From: Diphasiastrum complanatum
Taxonomy: Eukaryota > Streptophyta > Lycopodiopsida > Lycopodiales > Lycopodiaceae
Assembly: GCA_029204225.1 (NCBI GenBank)
Contig: CM055093.1
Span: 4,742,056 to 4,806,055, forward strand
DNA length: 64,000 nucleotides
Reading direction: 5' to 3'
Every line of letters starts with the position of its first letter. Within the stretch, counting starts at the first letter, position 1. Positions 47,899-59,438 of the stretch are shown here, piece after piece. The notes beneath the pieces were generated by a model. It was not told the DNA's origin, did no database searches, and was given only the letters and a program-made list of their open reading frames with translations. Both the position numbers and the translations under genes were made by a program.

Positions 47899-50340
47899 AT
47901 GGCAATGGAGGTATCATGGCTTCTGATCCTTGCTACTTTGGTGCTCGACATCATCGCTTTCGGGCTAGCTCTGGGTGCGGAGTCTAGAAGAAGCAAGGTA
48001 TGTTAAATGCATATTTGTTCTGGGCAGTAACAAATGCAGCCTTCATTCATATATTATCAATGTGCAAGGTTCGTCTTTTGCCATTGCATCTGTAGTGGAG
48101 TATTTTGCTATACTCTAGCTTATAATAGATCTGTAGTACAAAATTCATCAAGGCCAGCATGCTGGGAAGGCATCATGAGGTCTACTAAGAACTTTCATTC
48201 GAATGGTAGACTTTTGTTTTTGTGTAATTTAACTGCTCTACACTATAGGTTCTTGAGATTTATGTATTCAACAAGAGAGAGAGAGAGAGAGAGTACTGCA
48301 AAACTTGTAAACTTAAAACGTCACACCTCCGTACCGGTGCAGTTCTGGGGAGACGGATATTTCCCATATCTATGGTCTATCATTTCTTGGTATTTGGCAT
48401 CGGTTATTTAACTTGTTGGATCTGTCGCTGACGTAATTTGGATGAGAGTTACAATAAGAATTAATGATGACGTTCGGGTAGATTTTGTCCTGAAGTGGGA
48501 CTAAATTGCAAGCTTCATCTTTATTCTTGAACTTGCAATTGTATTATTGCCTCAAAGAGCTTAAGTTTTTCTGCATTTCCAAGTACGAGGCTAGATTTAC
48601 GATGAAGAATAAAGGAGAGGATGGATAATGGCTCAAAATTGAGGATAGAACCAGCCTACACTAGTAGGTGGCATTGCTCATTTTTATTTCATTAGTGGGA
48701 AAGGTGCAATGATATCCTATGCACTGGGCTTAACCATCCTCAACCCAGAATTGAGAAGCTGTGAACAGTAGCTGGAGAGGGAGGGTGAGGAGGTAGATCT
48801 ACCATGAAACACTAAAATATCACAGTTCGTGCCCAAAGTTCCTCCTGATCAGATTGTTTGCTGGATAAAATTTAGGGTATGGCTTGGGGTAAATGCGAGA
48901 TATGAAAACGAGAGCTTCGTGTGCTTGCCTGCATCTTATAAAAGGAGAAAACAGCAGCTTGCAGGATAATGCCTTGAGAAGTAACTTGAGGCAAATGCGA
49001 GAAATAAAAACGAGAGCTTTTTGTGCTTGCGAACGCGCCTGCATTTTATTTAAGGGGAAAACAGCAGCTTTGCAGAATGATGACCTGAGAAGTGGCTTGG
49101 GGCAAAGATCAGGAGGAAAGCCTTTTGCGCTTGTTACTTTTGCGCTTGTTAGCGTGTCTGCATCTTATAACATGGAAAAGCAGCTGCTTTGCAGAATGAT
49201 GCCTTAGAATTTTATCATTATATTCTCCTCGGCATGAATTTTGACGCCTAAATTTCCTTCAAATTTATATGAATTTATAAACATTCCCTACAAACTGAAG
49301 ATGTCCTTTAAAGAAGGTAGTTCTGAATCTTCTAACAGTTCAGAATGTGATAGTTCTCCTTTGCTTTTGCCATGCAGGCGACTGTGGAATATGACATTTA
49401 TTATCCAATTACATATTGCAAGTACAGCCAAGATGTTTCTACCGGTTTGGGGGTTGGAGCTTTTTTCTTTCTTCTGTTTGGACAGATTCTTATCACAGTT
49501 GGAACACGCTGCCTCTGCAACTCGGCCTCTCTGAAATCAGGACGAGCTCTCACTCTTGCGAAATTTTTATTGGTTCTGTCGTGGTAAGTCGATTAGAAAA
49601 GTCAAATATATTTGATAGAAAGGATGACACGTCCCTTGCTTCAGGGCTTGATACAAATAACGTTTCTGAAATGACAGACCTACTTTCTGTTCCTTCTGGT
49701 GCTCCAAAAAAAAGTGGCAAAAATCTTCAATTCCTCGATAAAGCCTTCTTGTTAGAAAAAGAAAGGCTTGATGCGGAGCTTTTCTCATGATCTTGCATCT
49801 CTTACTACTTACCTATGTTTGATGTAGGCATGTAAGTTATGATTGCCTCTAAAGCGGGTCATTGAAATTATATAAATTAAAATACGTTAAGCTCTGTGTA
49901 AGAAACAGTATCACAGTAGTTCATATGTTCTCAGTACTAAGCATACACCGTTCATACTTGATTGCTTCTTGTCAATGATAGACGCTAGACCTACAAACAA
50001 CCAGTTCTGATTGTATAGTTAAGTTGAAGTTTTCACCAGCTGAAGCGGACCGTATCTTGTTGTTTGTAGGCTTACTTTCATCATATCAGAGATCTGCCTG
50101 GTGGCTGGAGCAAGTAGAGCTGCCTACAGAACAAAGAGCAAGGTGTTTTTTGGTACAACTGAGTTAAATTGTGAAACTTTGAGGCGAGGTATATTTTCAG
50201 CAGCGGCCGCCTTTGCTGTTTTTACCTTGATTTTCAGCGAAGGGTACTATCTAGCCCAATCAAAGGCTCAAGATGTTTTATGGCAGCCCTACGATAGGTT
50301 TGGAGGTTCAGCAGTTGGAATGACCTCTTTATCCAAATGA
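47899..50340 (+). CDS. DUF1218 family four-TM membrane protein (three exons)
   Basis: Exons 47899-47997, 49378-49583 and 50070-50340 join in frame (phase 0, then phase 2) to give 191 residues; introns have GT-AG ends (GTATGT...GCAG; GTAAGT...GTAG). Membrane segments are at about 5-27, 55-77, 91-116 and 142-164. Family signatures are TYCKYSQDVSTGLGVGAFFFLL, CLCNS (78-82), SEICLVAGASRAAYRTK, and CETLRRGIFSAAAAF. Conserved cysteines are 47, 78, 80, 111 and 136. DUF1218 is a plant family that includes the MODIFYING WALL LIGNIN proteins, linked to secondary-wall lignin and some to the endomembrane system; which branch this belongs to I cannot tell. Two in-frame ATGs (47899, 47905) are possible starts. 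The gene looks intact. Confidence 0.92.
47998..49377 (+). other. Intron 1 of the DUF1218 gene
   Basis: 1380 bp with GTATGT at the donor and TTTTGCCATGCAG at the acceptor. It holds a short (GA)n run (48272-48292) and the tandem repeat at 48880-49210. Open frames within it are not real genes. Confidence 0.85.
48880..49210. repeat. Intronic tandem repeat, three units of about 110 bp
   Basis: Units share GGCTTGGGG-type starts, AAACGAGAGCTT, GTGCTTGC, GCCTGCATYTTAT, GGAAAACAGCAGCTT and GCAGRATRATGMCTKAGAA, beginning near 48880, 48985 and 49095. The third unit has diverged more. No known function. Confidence 0.85.
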
Positions 50341-51058
50341 CTAAATCTGACAGCAGTTTCAGCTTAAAGATCCATGCATCCTGTGGATGCACGAAACAGA
50401 TACCCAGTTCTAATAGCAATTCTTGCTGGAATAAAGCCGCTCAGTTTCAAATCAAGGCATTCTGTTTTGAACTATGCATCATTTACTAGAGATGATAAGG
50501 TGTGGATTTCTTGCAATAAGAAACCCTGCCATTAAAGATCAAAATTGATGAACTGAAGATCGTCACTCCGCCCACAACCTTGCACTTTGTAGCTGAGAAT
50601 TTCTTGCCTAATGAAGACACTCTAATATGTGGCGTGTACTAGCTTTATGATAGGAGCTTGTGACATCCTGTTTTACAACCTTGATGTGGGTGCAACGTGC
50701 ATGGATATGTGAAATAACATTTTTGCTCTGTCTTAAACCATCAAGTTATCATATGGCAATAAATGGTTACAAACCACAATTTCCATATACAAGGATTTCG
50801 AATAGACTACTGTGCTCTTTCTACTTGCTAACATCTCTTGGTATATGAGATTATCCACCAACCAAAGCATTCTTCATGGCCTCTCAAGAAGAATAAGCTG
50901 GAGCTGGATTCATGACATAAAGCATATCAAGATAGTAGAATTGCTGATAGTACTGCAACCAATCACTTTTGTGGATTGAATGAATCCATTTATGGTCCTA
51001 ATTGTACTTTCTTTCACGTCTTAGTCGATAGGTGACTATAATCAATGTCTCAACCTCC
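50341..51058. other. 3' region of the DUF1218 gene and intergenic DNA
   Basis: Presumably a 3' untranslated region followed by unremarkable sequence. No further exon or feature recognised. Confidence 0.5.
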
Positions 51059-51359
51059 TCTTAGAGAAGTAGGTTTAGGTCATGTTAGGGTTAGGGCACT
51101 TTAAGTTGTCTTAGATTAAGTCACTAAAAAGTCATCGTTGAAAGCATTGCATCTTTTGTGCTTGACAACGTTTTAGAATTGCATCCCTGTGTCTTGTTCA
51201 TGTAGAGGCTCCGCCTCATCTCTTTCATTCATTGAATAAAGCATGTAGTTAGTGATCTCTCTCTCGCTCTTTCTCAGTGTGCAATGTTGTAGCGAAAGGA
51301 CAGGAAAATAAAGTATGTCGCTTGAAGAAAGCGCTTTATGGTCTTAGCAAACTTTAATA

Positions 51360-51372
51360 TGGTATCAGAGCC
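51360..51372 (+). other. Primer-binding site of the TR-GAG element
   Basis: TGGTATCAGAGCC, but about 70 bp downstream of the recognisable LTR end instead of abutting it. Confidence 0.85.
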
Positions 51373-51713
51373 TCACTGCCCAGATCGCTTTGTCATCGGA
51401 CTGTATGCCTGTGCAACGGACTCGTGCGCTGCCTGCCATGTAATTAGGCTGCCATCTCATTGCAACTGAGGTGCCTAACTAAAGCACTCTCTCTTCTACT
51501 GGCTGCGATCATCTGGTCCACTCAACTATCAGCGATCTGCCTGCTGGATAAGGAGAGAGAGCAAGTCTACTCTTTGAAAGAGATTTCATCATGAAATGTG
51601 CGTTGTTGCCCTGCTCCACTTCCAGACCTCCTGGCTCATGTGAATGACTTCTACAGATTGTCTTGAGTCAAGCTTTCTAAGTAAAGCTCTACACTGATCC
51701 TCTCTCAGATAGA

Positions 51714-52540
51714 ATGTCAAAAGTTGTGGAGTACTGTATGGTTGAGAAGTTCAATGGAGAGAACTATTTTATGTGGAAGCTGAGAATGAAGACTTGTGGT
51801 CTATTGTAACCGGAGTTGAAGTGAAACCTGAAGATCTTGATAGCATTGAGCCTTGGGAAAAGAAGGATGTGAAAGCAAAAGCAGAGATACTGTTAAATCT
51901 TGCGAATGCTCAACTTCTTCATGTTAGCACTGCAAAATCTGCAAAAGAAGCTTGGGATGTTCTTGTAGCTCTCTATGAGGCACCTTCTGTTGCAAACAGA
52001 ATGTATCTTCGAAAGTAGCTGATTAATTTCAAGATGGAAGATGGAGACTCTGTTGCAAGTCATATCTCAAAGCTAACAACATTTGTTGATCAATTGGTAG
52101 CCATTGGTTCAATTGTAAATGAAGAAGAAATGTGTGTTATGCTGTTGAATAGCCTTCTGGAGTCCTATGAGAACTTGAATATTGTCTTGAGTGTTGTCTC
52201 AAAGCAAATGACAATGGAGAATCTCATAAGCAATCTTCTTCAAGAGGAAATAAGAAGAAAAGGACAGAATATTGTTAGTACAACACAAGGTGCTGAGACT
52301 CTTTTCTTTACAAGAAAACAAGACAGATTCAACAAGAAAAGTGGGAGCAGTTCAAATACAGTTGACATGAGCAAAAGAACCTATTTCTATTGTGAGAAAC
52401 CAGGTCACTTTGCAAAAAACTGTAAACAGAAGATGCTAGACATTAAAGCTGGCAAAATGAAGCAAGAAGTTCTTCTTTCGTTTCACAAAGAAGATGATTC
52501 TATAGAAGAAGACTATTCACAGGGTGAAAGATTGTTTTAA
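51714..52540 (+). pseudogene. Copia-like gag with zinc knuckle
   Basis: ATG at 51714 opens MSKVVEYCMVEKFNGENYF and is followed by a frameshift near 51775-51790 into a frame with LWSIVTGVEVKPEDL, AQLLHVSTAKSAKEAWDVL and MYLRK (stop at 52016-52018), then MEDGDSVASHISKL, MLLNSLLESYENLN, ENLISNLLQEE and a CCHC knuckle YCEKPGHFAKNC (about 52390-52425). It ends in an acidic tail and stop at 52538-52540. One frameshift and one stop only, so it was lost fairly recently. Confidence 0.88.
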
Positions 52541-52924
52541 GACTGTGGTTTAGTCAATGTCGGTTAGTGAAGGTAGCAAGTCAGTTATGGATATCAACAT
52601 GTTAGTAAGTATAGTAAGTATAGTAAGTATGTAAGTATATGTAAGATGTGATCAAAGAATTATCCTGCGTGATAGATTTTGATCAAGTGGGAGTGTTAGA
52701 GAAGTAGGTTTAGGTCATGTTAGGGTTAGGGCACTTTAAGTTGTTTTAGGTTAAGTCACTGAAAAGTCATTGTTGAAAGCGTTGCATCTTTTGTGCTTGA
52801 CAACGTTTCAGAACTGCATCCCTGCATCTTGTTCATGTAGAGGCTACGCCTCATCTCTTTCATTCATTGAATAAAGCATGTAGTTAGTGATCTCTCTCTC
52901 GCTCTTTCTCAGTGTGCAATGTTA

Positions 52925-53576
52925 CTATGCAAACTGTAATACCTCCAAAAGAAGTCCTTGAGAGTAGATTGAGACTGATAAGAAGATATTGATAAGTTGT
53001 CATTATATTAATGGATTAACTTGTGGTATTAGACAACCCTTATTGGCATTCTTGGATGCAATCTACATGCAAACTCCCTCGAGGCCAGCTTAACAATGGA
53101 CCTTGTGATTGCATTGTTAGCATATTCTATAATAATTCCTCACCAATTATTCTTTTTGAACTCTCTTATTTTTACACTTATCAATATTAAAAAGTAAAGT
53201 GCATTGATTGGAGCGATAAGCAACACAAGTCTCGAGCTTGTATATTAGACTAGAAAACCAACCGAATATTGGCAACTGTGTGAGACATTGTGTAACTTAT
53301 ACCATCAAACTAGCTTCTTGAAAATCAAACTAGCCTCAAGGGCTCTACACACATTCAATTTTCACTAACATAACTAAGCCACTAAAATAGAAAAGAATAG
53401 TCTGATTATCCCAAAAATCAACACTAACACATCTAGTGTGTGAATTCAATATTGGTGGCTAACGAATCAAATCATCTTTTTGCAATTTAGAGCACGACGA
53501 ATCATAGTTAGAGAGGCTACTTGGTATATATTGGACACTACAGAAAATAAAGTCATATGTGACCCCCCTTGACTAT
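52925..53576. other. Intergenic DNA, nothing recognised
   Basis: No coding or repeat structure identified. Confidence 0.5.
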
Positions 53577-55590
53577 TGTGAAGAAAAATGAATCATTTAA
53601 GATCCATTAACATCTCCTTGATCTTTGGTTAGAAAGACAACACAGAATTCATCAATGTAAAAAAATCAACATCTACTCAATGATAGTGATGCAAACTCAA
53701 CTAGATCTTGATCTTACATCAAACATAAGATAATATGAATTTGATTTCCATACAAAAATAGTAAGCTACTGTATTTCACATGTGTGGATCCGAATATAGC
53801 ATAAAATGAGCATTCTACACAGAAGATTGCAAGATATAAAATATAAAGTTGGGTAATTAAGTTCTTCAACACATGTATCTTGAATTATTTGACTGGGATT
53901 TTGACCCTCACAAGGAGCAATGATTTTTTAACAATTTTCATAATCAACAACATATTCATTACTTGTAAATGGAAATACATCCTAGTTTCATGTTCCAAAA
54001 ACAATGTGAAAATTGCTAGTTTTGGCTCCTACTTTTCTCTAGCCTATTTATGCACTTTTTGGCCTCTTTCCAAAGGTGCCATTGCAATGTAACATAAAGA
54101 ATAAATCTTTTGAAAAGCATCCTATGATATTTGGCACATGTGGCATCCAATTACATGGCCATCTTACCAATTACAAGTCATATGACCAAAAACTAGTCAA
54201 GCTAGAATTGTGAAATTTTAACACTCCTCTTCACAATTTAGCTTGATGAGACTATCCTGGATCAATAATTATTACATGCATAAAAATAACATGATTTTCA
54301 AGTTCTTGTTGTGTGGGGTGAGTATGATCACTCATCACAATAAGTATATGGTTTGAGCTCCAAGTTCTCAAATGTAGTGAGAGCTCAATAAGGATGGTCT
54401 TCAAGATCCAAGCTTTGTCTTTGGTAGGTTGTTGAATGAACACCTTGGGGTCTCCTCCTCAAAATAATCTTGAAGATCCAACTTTGGTATGAAGCAAATA
54501 TAACCAAAATTTGAAATATCACCATCTTGGCTTCATCCAACAAAATAATGAACTCCAAATTGCCATCCTTCCAATGAAGGTCTTCATTCCTTGGAAATTA
54601 AAGAGTGAATGGATTATAAGATGAGGCCTTTGAATCCTTATTAGTGATCACCATTTCATCATCATAAGATATAGGATGAAAAACAATGTTCATACTAGCA
54701 TCATCAAAGGACATTGTCAAATACATGACATGTTTTTTATCAACCACAAAGAAGATGAGTAAAGGGAGATGTGAAGAAACTTACTTGCTGCTCCTTTCTC
54801 TTTACTCAAGCCTTCATAATGATCTAGATTCAAGTCTCTTTTTCCTTGATGGAAGTGCTCCTTCTCGGGTTCCTCCTTAATGTCTTTTTTCTTTATCATG
54901 CCCACTCCCTCTTGGTGTTGATGATGAAAACATGGACCCAGACCATGATCTTCTTCAAGACTCTCAAGAAACTTGTTTTCCATTTTTAAAACTGAATGTT
55001 ATCTTTCTCAATATGATAATCTTTCTAGTCAACAAAGCAATCACCAAGATCATTCATGCCAAATTGACTGATCCACAATTGCTTCTCACTAGTAATTTGC
55101 ATTACTTAGTTGTTGAGTTTGAAACTAATGAGGCCAAATACTCTTGTATGCAGATAAGTGTCCTTCAAGAATGATTCACTTACTCTCATACAAGGTTCAC
55201 AATATGCCTCTTTGAAAATGAAGTCACAATCTTTCAACTTATGAATGAAAATATCATGCTTACTTCTAGCACATTCAAGAGTATGTAGACATGACAACCA
55301 CCTTGCATTCCATACTTTAGAATTCAAAACAACTTCATTAAAAACTTTGACAAATGAAGTACAAAATGTACCCCCCTCTAGGTCATTGAATCCACCCTAA
55401 TTAGGGGTCAATATCTCGAGATCCAAAAACAATGTGAAAATTGCTATTTTGGGCTCCTTTTTTTCTACCCTGTCTATGCACTTTTTGGACTCTTTTCAAG
55501 GGTGCCATCACAATGTAACATGAAGAATAAATCTCTTGAAAAGCATCCCATGCTATTTGGCATGTGTGGCATCCAATTACATGGCCATCT
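53577..55590 (-). mobile_element. Diverged, truncated relative of the non-autonomous LTR family
   Basis: Minus orientation: 3' LTR 53577-54223 (TGTGAAG...TTTAACA), purine tract (CTCCTCTTC on plus) at 54224-54232, an internal region to about 55420, and a partial 5' LTR at 55424-55590 that repeats 53994-54170 (CCAAAAACAATGTGAAAATTGCT, ATTTGGCAYRTGTGGCATCC). The internal region aligns in scattered blocks to 8004-9370 of the complete element at 7171-11809. No pol genes. Confidence 0.75.
54717..55327 (-). pseudogene. Degenerate copy of the Cys-rich ORF
   Basis: Minus-strand pieces at 54717-54983 and 55106-55327 correspond to the C-terminal and middle parts of the 408-codon ORF at 8144-9370. The clearest block is HDIFIHKLKDCDFIFKEAYC...MRVSESFLKDTYLH here against NDVFIHKDENCKFSILKASC...MRISEASKVDTYIH there. 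Frames differ between the two pieces, so it is broken. The function is unknown in both. Confidence 0.55.
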
Positions 55591-55711
55591 TACTGTTAAC
55601 AATAAAAAATGCAACATCAAGCATTCACCATAAGCAATCACCAAGTAGGGAGACGGAAGAAGAACATGCAATATCACTCTATCACACTATGTATATATAT
55701 ATATATATATA

Positions 55712-55905
55712 TATATCATGGTGCCCTGTGGTACCGTCGGTACCATAATAGTGGTACCGCCGATACGGTACCGCCCTGGGATCCGTGATACCAAAGCAGT
55801 ACCATAATAATAATAAAAATTTAAAAAAAATTCTGTGTTATTTTCGTTAAAAAAAAAATCATTTTTTGGGTACTGCGGTACCAGTACGGTCCCGTGGGAC
55901 CTATG

Positions 55906-55908
<3 letters not shown>
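55712..55908. mobile_element. Microsatellite-flanked TIR element, uninterrupted copy
   Basis: The left end TATATCATGGTGCCCTGTGG and, on the other strand, the right end ATATATCATAGGTCCCACGG form imperfect inverted repeats about 25 bp long; inside are several GGTACC/GGTACCG blocks and an A-rich centre. TA repeat lies on the left and a long TG/TA repeat on the right. Same family as 18955-19775. Confidence 0.7.
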
Positions 55909-56556
<648 letters not shown>

Positions 56557-56670
56557 ACAACATGGATGTAAAAAAGTAAAATAAATACCAAAATAATTAT
56601 ACAAAAAAACTTAAATAAATACAAAAATAATTATAACGACAAGAAAAAAACACAAAACATACAAAAAAGT

Positions 56671-56994
56671 CAAGGGCTAGGGGCTAAGGGCTAAGGACGA
56701 AGGGCTAGGGATAAGGGCCAAAGGGGTAAGGCTAAGGGTAAATGGGAAAAGACCAAGGGCCAAGGGCTAAGGGTTAAGGGTTAAGGTCCAAGTGCTAAAG
56801 CTAAGGGCCTAGGAGCAAGGGCCTAGAGGCAAGCGCCAAGGGTCAAGGGCTAAAAGTTAAGGGGGAAGTGCTAACGCTAAAGGCCGAGGGTTAAGGGCCT
56901 AGGGGCAAGGGGCAAGTGCCAACGGCCAACGACTATGGGCTAAGAGCTACGGGCTAATGGCCACTAGCTAAGGGCCAAGAGCTAAGGGCTAAGG
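56671..56994 (+). repeat. Degenerate telomere-like heptamer array (AAGGGCT type)
   Basis: About 45 heptamer-like units with the core AAGGGCT / TAAGGGC, and variants AAGGGTT, AAGGGCC and AAGTGCT. The plant telomere unit is TTTAGGG; here TAAGGG with a C or T filler predominates. It lies just after the long TA microsatellite. Confidence 0.85.
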
Positions 56995-57764
56995 TTTTAT
57001 AATTTTGTTACAGTCTCATAATTTTGCTAGTTATACTTTTATTGCAGTTTCATAATTTTGCTAATTACACTTTCAGTAGCATTGCAAATCCTGACATAAA
57101 GTGTACTTATATATTTCTTTTTAGGGTCACTACATGGACTGCTCAAGAGAAGATGTTCCAGTTGTTTTATTTTTTCAGAAAGAATTGGTTGCATTTAGAA
57201 ATGTCTTAATTGCTGAATCAAATGGAACATTGTTTTTTCAGAGAAGTTGGTACAGATAAAAGTGTGGTCCTAATTTCAAAGATGTTTAAAATGGATTGTC
57301 CTTTGCCATACCCTCATGGTGATTAATCGCCTAGGAGATGTTTACAACTACATTTCCATCAATGTCATTGCAAAAAAGATCTTGTGGGATAATGTAGATA
57401 TTGTCAACATGAATGAACTCATTCTTGCCAGTTTTCCATTATACAACATTGATAGATTCTGAAGAGGTAGTAGTTTTCACTGCTAAATTCAAAGGCTACT
57501 ATCCCAATGAAAAAAACTTGCTTGTTATCGTGAAGTTGACTTCAATTACAACAAAAGGAAATATTGTGAATGTCATGACAGATGATGGAGACCATATTGT
57601 CAATTTTGACAAGTGCAAATGCATCCGTCCGATTAATTCAAATTTTTCAGAATTCAATTTCAATGAACATGATTACACAAGCAACATATTACATGATGCT
57701 AATATGACAAACGATCACAAATAAGATCCTAAAACTTGAAAAGAGGCATGGATATTTATGTAGG
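56995..57764 (+). other. Short open frames without recognisable domain
   Basis: 57413-57724 is an open frame of about 100 codons without a nameable motif, in the position where gag-protease of the following copia remnant would be. Nothing firmer can be said. Confidence 0.35.
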
Positions 57765-59012
57765 TTGATTCATTTTTGTTCTACTATAGATCAAGCTTTA
57801 AATACTTCTATTCACATTGATAAAAGATTACTTTGGCACCATAGACTTGGGCACTTAAATCATGGATATGTTTCGGACATGTCTAGAAAATCATTAGTTC
57901 TTGATCTCAATTATCCTGATGAGAAGATTGACCTCTCTATCTACCTTTATGATGTTGATGGTTCTTTGGATGACGGTGATGGAGAGGCATCTACAAGTCA
58001 AAATGCAAGGAGGACATCAAGGCAAAGGCAAAAACCATCAAGGCTCACATATGATGAGTAGAGTAAGCAAATTGTTAAGGGTACCAATTTAGATTTCTAA
58101 CTTCTTTTGATGAACCTACTTGTGTAGAGGAAGCAAGGCAAAAAAAGGGAGTGGGTCCGAGCAATGGATTTTGAGTAACAAACTCTTATGAAGAGCAACA
58201 CTTGGAGGTTGGTGAAGCTTCCACAAGACAAGAAGGCAATTGGATGAAAATGGATCTTCAAGGCGAAGACAAACCAAGATGGATCTATCAACAAAAAAAC
58301 AATGATGGTGGCAAAGGATATGCTCAAGAGTATGGTATTGACTATGATAATGTCTTGTGGCAAAGGTGGTAAGCATTCGAGTTATCATTTCTCTTGCTAT
58401 AGTTTTTGGTTGAGATCTATGGAAAATATATGTTTCTAATGCTTTCTTGAATGGAGATCTTGATGCGGAACTTTACATGGAGCAATATGATGGCTAAATT
58501 TCTCAAGAAAAGCCAAACATGGTGTGCTTACTTCAAAAGAGTTTGTATAAGCTAAAGCAAGAACCAAGAAGTTGGCATGCAAAGCTTAAAACTTTTTTAT
58601 TCTATCAAAACTTCATTATGAGTGAGTATGATGTTACTATCCTCTTAATAAATATAAATGACATTATTTTAAGGGGTGGTAATAAGCAAGATATAGGTGA
58701 TTTCAAGATAGCTCTCAAAAATGAGTTTGAGATTCATGATCTTGGATACTTGCATGATATCTTAGGAATAGAAGTGAGTAGGACTTATAAAACTACTTTT
58801 ATTTGTCAAGAGAAGTATGCTAACTCTATTCTCAAAAAGTTTTATATGGATGAATGCAAATTTGTTTCTACACCTATGGAATCTAATGTAAAGCTAACTA
58901 TAAGAGGTAATGAAATATCATTCAAGGACATTACTCTTTATAGAAAGCTAATAGGATCTCTTATATATATAACCATCATAAGACAAGATCTAAGCTATTG
59001 TGAGTTAAAATA
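57765..59012 (+). pseudogene. Decayed Ty1/copia pol (pre-integrase and RT fragments)
   Basis: LLWHHRLGHLNHGYVSDMSRKSLV at about 57830-57900 is the GAG-pre-integrase block. It runs into acidic and RTSRQRQKPSRLTYDE sequence normally found between integrase and RT, so integrase has been deleted. RT begins with WRLVKLPQDKKAIG near 58203 and continues in other frames to LLQKSLYKLKQEPRSWHAKL (58519-58580), NEFEIHDLGYLHDILGIEV (58720-58780), ICQEKYANSILKKF and YRKLIGSLIY. The YVDD box is replaced by ININDIIL. Dead element. Confidence 0.88.
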
Positions 59013-59256
59013 GCAATGATTGACTTATGCAGTGCTTTCTTATTTCGACGGCACCACGTGTGCTTAGTTCTAGAATTATCGGGCCATCTTTGTTTTACGA
59101 GCCCTTTGATTGCTTTTAAGCAACTTTATCTTGGTACTTGCTGATAAGTTGAATATACAGTTTGAGGTGAGCTCTTTTGTTGTCTTGTCTTGTTGCACTT
59201 GATGTTGTGTTGTGGTGATTGATCTAGTTGGGTGTTTTAAATTGTATTTTCTTAAC
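59013..59256 (+). repeat. Probable copia 5' LTR end
   Basis: Non-coding sequence ending immediately before the primer-binding site at 59257. The partner LTR was not found, so length and left boundary are uncertain. Confidence 0.45.
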
Positions 59257-59269
59257 TTGGTATCAGAGC
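59257..59269 (+). other. Primer-binding site
   Basis: TTGGTATCAGAGCCC; initiator Met-tRNA type, plus orientation. Confidence 0.8.
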
Positions 59270-59438
59270 CCTTGGTGGCTTGAATCACCGGACAAGAGCA
59301 GAGAGTGGAAGGCAATCATCCCATCTTGTGGATATCGACGCCAACATTGTCAAATCATTTGCAAAGAGCACAGATTGCCTAACAATTGGATCTGGCGAAT
59401 GGCGATATTCTGTTGCATGAGAGAGCGCTCAGTTGAAA

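Larger units (their letters stand above)
51059..52924 (+). mobile_element. Gag-only copia-like element (TR-GAG type)
   Basis: Direct LTRs of about 230 bp at 51059-51288 and 52694-52924 (TTAGAGAAGTAGGTTTAGGTC...CTCAGTGTGCAATGTT) flank a primer-binding site (51360-51372), a gag pseudogene (51714-52540) and a purine tract AGTGGGAG before the 3' LTR. No protease, integrase or RT gene is present. Plant elements with only gag have been described as TR-GAGs. The exact LTR ends are blurred and I cannot read a target duplication. An RT-like scrap lies between the 5' LTR and the primer-binding site. Confidence 0.85.

Noticed and set aside
48893..49207. 104-codon frame within intron 1 of the DUF1218 gene
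   Set aside because: It is the translation of the three-unit tandem repeat; no domain and no splice context.
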